Below, piece after piece: positions 39,969 through 47,144 of a DNA stretch of 64,000 nucleotides (positions are counted from its first letter, which is position 1; every line of letters starts with the position of its first letter). Source of the DNA: Unio delphinus. Taxonomy: Eukaryota > Mollusca > Bivalvia > Unionida > Unionidae. The translations under genes were made by a program, and so were the position numbers. The notes below the pieces were generated by a model. That model saw nothing but the letters and a program-made list of their open reading frames with translations, was not told the origin of the DNA and searched no databases. Location of the stretch: the NCBI GenBank assembly GCA_029339505.1, contig JAQISU010000094.1, positions 2,820,001-2,884,000 on the forward strand, in the 5' to 3' direction.

Positions 39969-40384
39969 ATTTCCAATGTTCTTCTGTCCGAGGAGTCACT
40001 CGAGGTTAAAGGAGTATCTAAAAGAGGATTGTGATTGGAAGGGTGACTGTCAGGAGAAGGACTAACGTTGGCCGCCAGACTCCCAATATTGTTACTGTTG
40101 TTCCCGTTGTAAGAGTATTTCAGGGAAGGATTGGGAAGAAGATACCCGATGCAACTGCTGAGTAAAATGGTCCACAATTGTTTGTCTCCTTGTTGCAAAC
40201 TCAAATTAGCAATGGCTGCACCAATGACACAATATACCACAAAGATTTGACAGAAAAAAACGATTTGCGTTTTAGGGACACGTTCTCCACACCACACCCA
40301 CAAGGGTTGCTTTTGTAAATCTTGCAGAGATGACGTGGGTGAAGGAGTAGTCACTGTGGTTGCTGAAGCTGTATTGAAGGGCAT
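39965..40384 (-). CDS. Small two-TM membrane protein
   Basis: 139 aa from ATG at 40384. A Ser/Thr-rich N-terminus precedes LWVWCGERVPKTQIVFFCQI, a first membrane helix (about 42-64), the turn LSLQQGDKQ, and a second hydrophobic stretch (LWTILLSSCIGYLLPNPSL). The tail is Ser/Asn-rich. Proteins with this ERVPK..I-F-F-C-Q / LLPNPS layout are, in my recollection, a conserved virion-linked component of animal Polinton-class elements. Overlaps the penton gene by 4 nt. Confidence 0.7.
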   Translation of the reverse strand: MPFNTASATTVTTPSPTSSLQDLQKQPLWVWCGERVPKTQIVFFCQIFVVYCVIGAAIANLSLQQGDKQLWTILLSSCIGYLLPNPSLKYSYNGNNSNNIGSLAANVSPSPDSHPSNHNPLLDTPLTSSDSSDRRTLEI

Positions 40385-40389
40385 GATGG

Positions 40390-41503
40390 TCACTTCTTTT
40401 TATAGTCGATGACTTGCGAAGCGTCAATCCAAGAATCAAAACTAGGAGGATATCCTTTCCAACGTACTTTGACTTCTTTGACACGACGTTTTCCTACTTT
40501 ACGGGTTCTTCGTTCGAGAATGCTTTCAATGTCGTACACGTCGTCTTCTTTTTTGGTAACACGTTGTAACTCATTCAAGTAAAATGTTCCTTTTAATACT
40601 TCTCCGTTCATGTCTTCCAATTTATAGACGGTAGGATGACGATCGCGCACTCGTCCAGTCACACGAAACAATTCGGTGGTCCAGTTGGGTAAGTAACCTT
40701 TGTCGAAAGTGCGTTTGGTTTTGCCAATGCGTACCCAATCTCCCGGGGTTAACACTTCTTTACCTTTCTTGGGGACAGCCCTCGTCCGGGACGTACCAAA
40801 CAGACGCTCAAAAACAGTCACTTCGTTGTCAGGTGTCACCTCTTGTGGGGCACGTCCAATGCTTCTATGGTAAGATTGATTGTAGGCTTGGACTAAGTGT
40901 GGTAAGACGTCGATGTACTTGAGAGTGTGTTGATGCGTAAAATATTTCCACATGCGTTCTTTCAAGGTACGTTGAAAACGTTCCACGATACTGGCTTTGG
41001 TTTCAGGATTTTCGGTGGTGAAAAAATGAATGTCACGTTTTTTTTAATTCTCGTTGGAAAGCTTGGTTCAGAAATTCGGTGCCTTTGTCGGTTTGCCATC
41101 GAAGAGGGTGACGACCACTTTGTTTCAACACCAGTTGCAAAGCTCGTACTAACTCTCCGCTCGATTTGGATGTCAATGGTACGACCCAGGCAAATTTAGA
41201 AAAGACGTCGATGACACAAAACAAATATTTGTAGCCACGATTGTAGGTAGCTAAATGAGAGACATCAGCTAAATCGGCTTGTCATTGATGATCGATGCCT
41301 TCCACTTGAGTGCGACTTCTGTGAAATTTTCGTCGAATGGGTTTGTGTAAAGTGTACGTCGCTTGTTCTTGTAACCATCGTTGTACTGCTGGTAAACGGA
41401 GCTTTTTCAGGCGAGTTTTGGCAGCACGATACAATTTCTGAATGCCTCCGTAACCTGCAGGGTGAGCTGGATCGTAGTAAATGCTGGCTAAGACCTTCTC
41501 CAT
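40390..41503 (-). pseudogene. INT: Integrase with C-terminal chromodomain, broken at two points
   Basis: Three consecutive minus-strand pieces make one DDE integrase. The start is ATG at 41503 (MEKVLASIYYDPAHPAGYGG). A TGA at 41282-41284 interrupts the frame right before the first catalytic region (QADLADVSHL). A run of eight A residues at about 41040-41047 changes frame before the conserved glutamate (IVERFQRT). The second catalytic Asp is in RWQTDKGTEFLN. The C-terminus is a chromodomain (YDIESILERRTRKVGK, VRWKGYPPSFDSWIDASQV). The chromodomain targets insertion to modified chromatin in other elements. With these breaks it should be inactive, although most other genes of the element are intact. 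Confidence 0.85.
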
Positions 41504-41511
41504 GGTTTTTG

Positions 41512-42201
41512 TTAATAAGGGACCCACTCTTCGAGGATATTGCTTTGGGTGGGACGAAATGCGGGTTGTTTGGAAACGGTTTTACGTGTCCGATGTGCCA
41601 CAGGAGTTGACGTCGAGGGTAATGGTGGTGGCGGAGGTAATGGGATAGCTTCTTTGGCCTTCTTTTCTTTTCTCACTTCTGGTTTCCTTTCTTTCTTTTT
41701 CACATCTGTCGAAGAAGGAGTAGCCATCATCTTTTTAACCCAAGTTTTGAGTTCTTCTCGTGGGGGAGTGGGGGAAGGGGTCAACAAGGAAGCAGCAATC
41801 TTACTCGGAATGGGAGTAGCAGTAGGTGTTTGAAAGAGATCATGGGGTTCTTCTTCCTTGGGTAATGGTGGGGTAACGTCTGTTTTAACTACTGTAGAGG
41901 GTGAGGGTGAGGGTGCCGGGTTATTCATTAGAGCCTTAAAATCGGACAAAGTGGGTTGAGCTGTTTGTTCCACAGCTTTCTGATGAAAGAGTTGTAGCCG
42001 TTTCAAGAGTTGACCGTACTTTTGTGATTTTTCGGTTTCGGATAAATCGTGGCGATGGATCAAGGATTGCAATTCGTGTTGTAATTGCGACATCTCAGCC
42101 AAATTGGGATTGGGCGGTAAATGGGGGGATCGTTGTTCTTGCCAATGATGGTATTCCATCCATCGTTTGTAAGGAACCAAAGTTAGTTTTCGTCCTTCCA
42201 T
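41512..42201 (-). CDS. Pro-rich virion-associated protein (unknown)
   Basis: 229 aa. The N-terminal segment (MEGRKLTLVPYKRWMEYHHW) and a helical part (LAEMSQLQHELQSLIHRHDL) are followed by a long Pro/Ser/Thr-rich low-complexity region with basic clusters (KKKERKPEVRKEKKAKEA, PLPPPPPLPS). A TATA-like ATAAAAGG lies about 45 bp upstream. The LTLVP-type start recurs in Polinton-class elements as I recall; function unknown. Confidence 0.6.
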   Translation of the reverse strand: MEGRKLTLVPYKRWMEYHHWQEQRSPHLPPNPNLAEMSQLQHELQSLIHRHDLSETEKSQKYGQLLKRLQLFHQKAVEQTAQPTLSDFKALMNNPAPSPSPSTVVKTDVTPPLPKEEEPHDLFQTPTATPIPSKIAASLLTPSPTPPREELKTWVKKMMATPSSTDVKKKERKPEVRKEKKAKEAIPLPPPPPLPSTSTPVAHRTRKTVSKQPAFRPTQSNILEEWVPY

Positions 42202-42249
42202 GGGCTTTCAAAGGTTATGTCTGAGATTGTGGTGCTCCATAGTGTCCTT

Positions 42250-42681
42250 TTATCTTCTACCCATCCCTTGGTTAAACCCTTGGGATATCCCTTGGGTCAC
42301 CCCTTGTAGCAAACCTGGTATTATGCCTGTCAACAAAGGAGCAAGAAAGGGTAAAAATCCTCCGCGTTGCACCAACATCTTTTTCTTTTGACGGACGGAT
42401 ATTTTCTTTTGAACCATTTGACGAAGAACGTGTCGATGTTTGGATAAGCATTTTTTCTTGTGTGGAGACAAAGGTATCGTGCCTTTCAAAACATTCAAAC
42501 AACATTCACACACGGTATCGATGACATCTTTGGAGGCTGTTTTAATGATTTGTTTTCGCATGGACGGAGAGGCTTTGGACAGGACGGACAACACGTCTCC
42601 GTGTTTGGCTAAACGAGGAGGTAGTCCTTTCCTTTTCTTTCCTTTGTGGGGTGAATAAGAATGTTTTTTGCGAGGTGACAT
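42250..42681 (-). CDS. Core/X-like basic protein, paralogue 1
   Basis: 143 aa. Basic N-terminus (MSPRKKHSYSPHKGKKRKGL), a helical domain (MRKQIIKTASKDVIDTVCEC, NVLKGTIPLSPHKKKCLSKH), then the signature KKKMLVQRGGFLPFLAPLLT and a hydrophobic Gly/Gln-rich tail. The ...QRGGFLP-hydrophobic end is typical of small membrane-active or core proteins of this virus class. TATA-like ATAAAAGA lies at 42736-42742. It is the most complete of four related genes in a row (42250-44293). Confidence 0.75.
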   Translation of the reverse strand: MSPRKKHSYSPHKGKKRKGLPPRLAKHGDVLSVLSKASPSMRKQIIKTASKDVIDTVCECCLNVLKGTIPLSPHKKKCLSKHRHVLRQMVQKKISVRQKKKMLVQRGGFLPFLAPLLTGIIPGLLQGVTQGISQGFNQGMGRR

Positions 42682-42752
42682 CTTTGCTTGTTCGTTTCAG
42701 AAATACACTGATGTCAAAGACTTGGTACACACCCTCTTTTATCTTCTTTTTC

Positions 42753-43028
42753 CTATTGGCTTCTCCAAAAGGTAACGGCATGCTTCGCTAAATCCTCAAA
42801 AGCAGGGCTAAAGATACCAGTTCGGTTATTAGCTGCTTTGTCTAGTTTCTGCATACCTTTAATAAAACCAGTAAATATGCCTCCTCTTTGGTGACTTCTC
42901 TTTTTCTTTTGACGTTTGGGTATTTTCTTTTGTGTCCTTTGACGAAGAACGTGTCGATGTTTGGCTAAACGTCCTTTCCTTTTCTTTCCTTTGTGGAGTG
43001 TAGAAAAATGTTTTCTGCGAGGTGACAT
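42753..43028 (-). CDS. Core/X-like basic protein, paralogue 2 (short)
   Basis: 91 aa. The start MSPRRKHFSTLHKGKKRKGR and upstream leader repeat paralogue 1, but the central helical domain is missing. RQKKKRSHQRGG then leads to a different tail (FAKGMQKLDKAANN-like, ending HAVTFWRSQ). The gene arose by tandem duplication followed by an internal deletion. Confidence 0.65.
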   Translation of the reverse strand: MSPRRKHFSTLHKGKKRKGRLAKHRHVLRQRTQKKIPKRQKKKRSHQRGGIFTGFIKGMQKLDKAANNRTGIFSPAFEDLAKHAVTFWRSQ

Positions 43029-43106
43029 CTTTGCTTGTTCGTTTCACAATACCACTAGTGTCAATGACTTGGTATACACTCTCTTTTATTTACTTTTTTT
43101 TGGGAA

Positions 43107-43328
43107 CTAGCGCTTTGTCAAAAAGGTAACAATGTGTTTCCCAAAATTGTCAAAGGATCCTCCTTTTTGGTGTCTTTTCTTTTTCTTTAAAGGTCTACGT
43201 CTTTGGAGGGAAGGACGTTGATGTTTGGTTTTAAAGCTTTTGGTGAGATGACGAGATTGTCTTGTTCCTTTTCCTTTTTGGACGGTAGAACGTCGAGGGT
43301 GATGGTGTGCACGTTTTTGAGGAGGCAT
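43107..43328 (-). CDS. Core/X-like basic protein, paralogue 3 (short)
   Basis: 73 aa, about 40 percent Lys/Arg/His (MPPQKRAHHHPRRSTVQKGK). It keeps KKKKRHQKGG and a tail FGKHIVTFLTKR similar to paralogue 2. TATA-like box at 43391-43398 and leader structure as in its neighbours. Probably a DNA-condensing core peptide. Confidence 0.6.
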   Translation of the reverse strand: MPPQKRAHHHPRRSTVQKGKGTRQSRHLTKSFKTKHQRPSLQRRRPLKKKKRHQKGGSFDNFGKHIVTFLTKR

Positions 43329-43393
43329 CCTTGAGTGTTCATCAGTGGTACAGAAAAAATACTGATTGACATCGTGGTTTTCAAGTCATATTT

Positions 43394-44293
43394 TTATACT
43401 GGAATGCGTCGCCACTGATTATCTTTGCGTCGTATCAACTTCATGGCAGGTAACACACGTCGTGAAGGAGTTCGCAATGGACTCAATCGGGACAGTTCTT
43501 GTTTGGACAAATCTAGTAAACTCTTTAACATGCCAGATCTTTCTTGGACTTTGACTTTGGGGGCAGGTACTTTATGAGCAGCTGCTACTGACGCTAAGGT
43601 GGACGAGGGTGTCTCCGGTGGAGGAGACGTTTTGGGAGACGCAGATTTCCAATGTTTCATCAAATTAGGAAAAACGGGTGTCAAATTGGGTTTGGCTGGC
43701 ATCACCCGCAACGGAGAAGTGGCAGCCCCTGAGGCTACTGGCAACGTAGTCCCTGCCAAACGTCCTTGTAGATCTTTTCTTACAGGTCGTGGTTGACGAA
43801 GGTAAGGTTGTGTCCTGGCCGAAGTGCCTCTTTTGCGGGTGACCGCTTTTTTCTGTGGACTTTTCTTTTTCTGTGCTTTGGTCTTGGTACCCTTGATCTT
43901 TTTCTTAGGGGCTTGTTTGGCTTTTTTTGTTTTCTTCTTGGGGTGGACTTTGGGAGTATTGGGATCCCATTTTAAAAGGGAACGAATGATGACACCTCCT
44001 AGAGAACCACTGCCTCCAGGTTTCAATATGATTTGCTTTTTGGTGTGAGTGTCGATGCGAGGATTGGCCAGTTGCGTCAAGGCTACTTTGTTTCTGTCAA
44101 AAAAGCGTTTGGTTTGATGTGGAAGGTGAATGATGCCTTGCAGTATTTGACGTGCTGTCACCGTAAACCATCGTAAGACTTCTTTGAGACTGGCTTCTAA
44201 GACGTGAGCACGTCTTTGTGGATTTTTTTCGCGACTGATGCCGTACAAGGCACGAATCAATTTGATGGGAAGATGAGACTGAAGGGACGTCAT
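43394..44293 (-). CDS. Large core protein with histone-tail-like region (paralogue 4)
   Basis: 299 aa from ATG at 44293 (TATAAAAAC at 44332-44339). The N-terminal domain (LKEVLRWFTVTARQILQGII, KKQIILKPGGSGSLGGVIIR) aligns in pattern with paralogue 1. The middle is a Lys/Ala/Pro-rich tract (HPKKKTKKAKQAPKKKIKGT) like a linker-histone tail; the rest is Pro/Ser/Lys-rich. It likely packages the genome, analogous to adenovirus core proteins V/VII. Inference from composition and position. Confidence 0.65.
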   Translation of the reverse strand: MTSLQSHLPIKLIRALYGISREKNPQRRAHVLEASLKEVLRWFTVTARQILQGIIHLPHQTKRFFDRNKVALTQLANPRIDTHTKKQIILKPGGSGSLGGVIIRSLLKWDPNTPKVHPKKKTKKAKQAPKKKIKGTKTKAQKKKSPQKKAVTRKRGTSARTQPYLRQPRPVRKDLQGRLAGTTLPVASGAATSPLRVMPAKPNLTPVFPNLMKHWKSASPKTSPPPETPSSTLASVAAAHKVPAPKVKVQERSGMLKSLLDLSKQELSRLSPLRTPSRRVLPAMKLIRRKDNQWRRIPV

Positions 44294-44362
44294 GTTGACG
44301 ATGTATGAGACCAGGTCAAGGTAACCCAAGGTTTTTATAGATTTTTTTAGTGCTTCATAGTG

Positions 44363-45094
44363 TTATGTCGACGAGGAGGACGTGTACACGACAGGTCCTC
44401 CGTCTTGACACCAGTCGTGAAACAAATCGGTACGAAATCGCAAATAATCAGGGGTAGTGGGTTTTAAATCCACGAGTAAATAGGCGTGTGGCGTTTGAGT
44501 GGCATCATCGTACGCATGAGTTAGCCAAGGTGTTCCTAACTGTTTGGCTAAAACTTGCACTTGTGATTTATCTCGAGGACTTTTAAACAAGACCACGTAA
44601 TGAGCATTGAGACTAATGGTACGATGGGCTTTACTTTGTTGAAATAAATTTTGCGTAATGTAAATGACACTGGCATTACGATGATGCCCTTTACGTGTAA
44701 ACCACAGTTTAATTTCTTCTTCGTCTTCTCCTAACATGTCGTCAAAAATAACCCAATGAGTTTGACTAGGGTCAGACACGATCCCCTCGTCTTCTTTAGG
44801 AATGCCTGCTACAAACACAATGGAATCACCTTGACTTTCTTGCAAGAGGCTGTATGCCGATTGCCACTCTTTGTAACACCACACGATGCGTTGAGGTGGA
44901 CGATCGATCAAATGATGTTTATGTTCGATCAAACGTTTGACAAATTCGGTTTTGCCTGAACCGCTCGGTCCAACAATTAACATGTTAAAAGGATGACGAA
45001 GATACAAGGCTTTCCAACTAGCCTGATCTAAGTGTTCGTCAATGACTTTGAATGTGGAGGAGGAAGGAGTAGTAGAAAGAGTAGAGTGAGCCAT
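44363..45094 (-). CDS. FtsK/HerA-type genome-packaging ATPase
   Basis: 243 aa from ATG at 45094 (the longer frame to 45136 is upstream of the likely transcription start; TATAAAAAC at 45144-45152). Walker A VGPSGSGKT (42-49), Walker B WVIFDDML (~115-121) and the sensor region RKGHHRNASVIYITQNLFQQ. Homologous in function to the Element 1 ATPase. Intact. Confidence 0.93.
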   Translation of the reverse strand: MAHSTLSTTPSSSTFKVIDEHLDQASWKALYLRHPFNMLIVGPSGSGKTEFVKRLIEHKHHLIDRPPQRIVWCYKEWQSAYSLLQESQGDSIVFVAGIPKEDEGIVSDPSQTHWVIFDDMLGEDEEEIKLWFTRKGHHRNASVIYITQNLFQQSKAHRTISLNAHYVVLFKSPRDKSQVQVLAKQLGTPWLTHAYDDATQTPHAYLLVDLKPTTPDYLRFRTDLFHDWCQDGGPVVYTSSSST

Positions 45095-45169
45095 AGTCGT
45101 GTAGTGGTATGTCAGTATTGACACAAAAACAGACAAGACAAGAGGTTTTTATACTTTTTTCAAGACACG

Positions 45170-45175
45170 TTTATT
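45170..45175 (-). terminator. Poly(A) signal AATAAA abutting the stop of the 120-aa gene
   Basis: Minus strand TGAAATAAACG: AATAAA starts directly after the stop codon of the gene at 45176. Confidence 0.55.
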
Positions 45176-45538
45176 TCAATGCATGTTTAAATTCGAACAA
45201 CACGAAAGACAAAAAATACATAAAAGCCAAATAGATAAATACAGGAATAAAAGACATAGGCAAACGATCAAAGTGGCATATAAACAAGTCACTGTACAAC
45301 GTGGTTTGGGTAACAAACGTCTCCTAGAGGTAGTATGTAATGTTCTTATAGTCTCCTCTACAGGGGGTATAGTCACATACGTGTCTTCTCTAAAGGGTCT
45401 TTGTGGGGGAATGTCCATGACAGTTCTGTCTTGAACAGATTGATTGTCCTGGGTGACAGATTTTTTTTCTTCTTCTTCTTCTTCTGGTACTGTCACTAAC
45501 ACAGGTTTAAAAGTGACTTTTTTCACTCGACGATGCAT
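45176..45538 (-). CDS. Small C-terminally anchored membrane protein
   Basis: 120 aa from the ATG at 45538, placed just after the upstream stop (TAAAATG). Basic start (MHRRVKKVTFKPVLVTVPEE), an acidic stretch, then a C-terminal hydrophobic, Cys-rich segment (CLYATLIVCLCLLFLYLSIW) of about 40 residues. A tail-anchored membrane protein. Function unknown. Confidence 0.6.
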   Translation of the reverse strand: MHRRVKKVTFKPVLVTVPEEEEEEKKSVTQDNQSVQDRTVMDIPPQRPFREDTYVTIPPVEETIRTLHTTSRRRLLPKPRCTVTCLYATLIVCLCLLFLYLSIWLLCIFCLSCCSNLNMH

Positions 45539-45539
45539 T

Positions 45540-45788
45540 TTAGGAACACAACGCTTGGGCATAATGGGATACTTCGTTTGTCCAAGCCTCAAAATCCCAA
45601 CTTTTCCAGTCACGTACATCTGTCCAATGAGGGTGTAAATCACAAGCTACACACACATCTTCGTACACTGCTTCCGTACGTAAAAGTTGACGAATCTTTT
45701 TTTCTTGGAAAGGTCGAGATGTATCCAGATGAAAACGTAAGGCTTTGAACAGAATAAGTCTCTCGTGGACATTTAAAGGAGTCACCAT
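45540..45788 (-). CDS. Small protein, unknown
   Basis: 82 aa. Helical start (NVHERLILFKALRFHLDTSR) and a CVACDLHPHW segment with two Cys and two His that could bind metal. Tight packing (5-7 nt gaps) with neighbours on both sides suggests a real gene in a compact series. No family recognised. Confidence 0.5.
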   Translation of the reverse strand: MVTPLNVHERLILFKALRFHLDTSRPFQEKKIRQLLRTEAVYEDVCVACDLHPHWTDVRDWKSWDFEAWTNEVSHYAQALCS

Positions 45789-45794
45789 ACTGTC

Positions 45795-46013
45795 TTATTT
45801 TTTTGATAGGTAGTGTTCGTAAAGTGTCCACAAGGAATCGGCAGGTAAACGAAATCCCAGAAAGCAAGTCACTAAAACACACACGACACGTCGACCCCAA
45901 TTCATAGGGTATAGTTCTTGCAATAAGTGTTCGTAATCTTTCACTGTGTGAATCTTCTCATTGATATCCTTCCACGGAATCTGTTGGATCACCAATGATA
46001 AAGGTTGTGGCAT
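45795..46013 (-). CDS. Small protein, unknown
   Basis: 72 aa from ATG at 46013. TATAAAAGAG at 46021-46030 lies only 10-17 bp upstream, which is too close to be the promoter of this ATG unless transcription starts within it. A helical segment (DINEKIHTVKDYEHLLQELY) is followed by a hydrophobic one (RRVVCVLVTCFLGFRL). Function unknown. Confidence 0.45.
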   Translation of the reverse strand: MPQPLSLVIQQIPWKDINEKIHTVKDYEHLLQELYPMNWGRRVVCVLVTCFLGFRLPADSLWTLYEHYLSKK

Positions 46014-46047
46014 GGTTGTTCTCTTTTATACTTCTTTAGGTCAAAGA

Positions 46048-46431
46048 TTACAAGTGTAGATTCAACCCAGAATTAAACACAGAATTAAATTTGCTCAAAA
46101 AGCGAAAGTGATTAATATAACGTGTAATTTCGTCCCACTGCCATTCAGGGTAACGGTTAAGAAGGATCAAAGCATCTTCAGAGGTAAACGTAGTAAATTG
46201 GTAACAGAGCAAAAAAATACCCTTAATCCAGAGAAATCTAACACGTCGGTTAATTTTTGTCACTTTCCTCTTGTGAATTTCACGACACAAAAGTTCTACA
46301 GTCACCCCTTGAGATTTTTCTTTAGCAAGGCCTTGCCAAACGTCCTTGTAGATCTTCTCTTGCAATTCACGAGGCAATCCTTGAATATTATGTTTTATAT
46401 TATATACTGGTCTAGGTGTGTTACACGACAT
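46048..46431 (-). CDS. Small helical protein, unknown (weakly F-box-like start)
   Basis: 127 aa. NIQGLPRELQEKIYKDVWQG resembles the start of an F-box (LP-x-E-x2-x-x-I), but the rest lacks clear F-box residues. A basic middle (REIHKRKVTKINRRVRFLWI) and an aromatic-rich C-terminal half follow. If an F-box, it could recruit SCF ubiquitin ligase; this is only a hint. It lies next to the BIR gene in the accessory part of the minus block. Confidence 0.45.
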   Translation of the reverse strand: MSCNTPRPVYNIKHNIQGLPRELQEKIYKDVWQGLAKEKSQGVTVELLCREIHKRKVTKINRRVRFLWIKGIFLLCYQFTTFTSEDALILLNRYPEWQWDEITRYINHFRFLSKFNSVFNSGLNLHL

Positions 46432-46443
46432 GGAGTAGTAGTG

Positions 46444-47109
46444 TCACTTCCAATCACTAGGTCCCACTAAAGGTAGGTATTGACAATTCGGAGACCATCG
46501 AGCATGTTCCAGGTAAGCGGAATCTTTCTGTTCCCACTCGTAAATGGATACACCACAACTGAAACACTTGACTTTATCCCCTTCGCCCAAGTAGAAAAAT
46601 CCAGCTCTGGCTAATTCTTCAGGAGTTGGTCCAGGCAGATATTTTGGCCATTTATCTTTGAAGGTTTGAAATCGACTTTTAAAGTGGCAGTATTCAGGCA
46701 AACTCGTCGGGAACGAATATTCGACTCTCCTTACTTCTGTTCGATGCAGGTACGGTGAAATTCCTAGGAGTCCACGATAACGTGTCGCACCGCTTTCGCA
46801 TCCCTCAGGTTTGACACGCACAGCATCACTTTCCAGGGTAGATATAGGGGTAGTAGTCATAGCAAAGTTCCTACGATATCCTGCTGAATCGCTAACGTCA
46901 CAGAGCCTGGCATCACTACAATCGTAAGGTTCACCATCGCACTCTGTAACGCAATTACAGTGCATACCGCAAGGACACTTACAGTTTCCTTCCGGACAAC
47001 TTCCGTTGCAATGCATAGGTCTTATCCATCCAGTACTTTTCACACTCTGGAAAGGTACATTTGTTTTGCAATCCCCAAACTTGAATGATGTCTGTTTAAA
47101 TGGATTCAT
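46444..47109 (-). CDS. Cys-rich / BIR-domain protein (IAP-like)
   Basis: 221 aa. Residues 34-70 contain ten cysteines (HCNGSCPEGNCKCPCGMHCN), a metallothionein-like or small disulfide motif. Residues ~144-212 are a BIR domain: RFQTFKDKW, LARAGFFYLGEGDKVKCFSC, W191, H202 and C209 provide the zinc site (C182, C185, H202, C209). BIR proteins block caspases or regulate signalling; baculoviruses and several adintovirus-like elements carry captured copies. No RING finger, so ubiquitin ligase activity is not expected. TATAAAAAG at 47168-47176 lies inside the 3' end of PolB. Probably host-derived and anti-apoptotic, by analogy. Confidence 0.88.
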   Translation of the reverse strand: MNPFKQTSFKFGDCKTNVPFQSVKSTGWIRPMHCNGSCPEGNCKCPCGMHCNCVTECDGEPYDCSDARLCDVSDSAGYRRNFAMTTTPISTLESDAVRVKPEGCESGATRYRGLLGISPYLHRTEVRRVEYSFPTSLPEYCHFKSRFQTFKDKWPKYLPGPTPEELARAGFFYLGEGDKVKCFSCGVSIYEWEQKDSAYLEHARWSPNCQYLPLVGPSDWK

Positions 47110-47144
47110 CTTCTTTTCGCTGGGTCGTTGTAGTGATAAATAAA

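Noticed and set aside
40397..40403. TATA box TATAAAA before the membrane-protein gene
   Set aside because: It lies only 13-19 nt from the ATG and codes for the last residues of the integrase, so it is probably coincidental.
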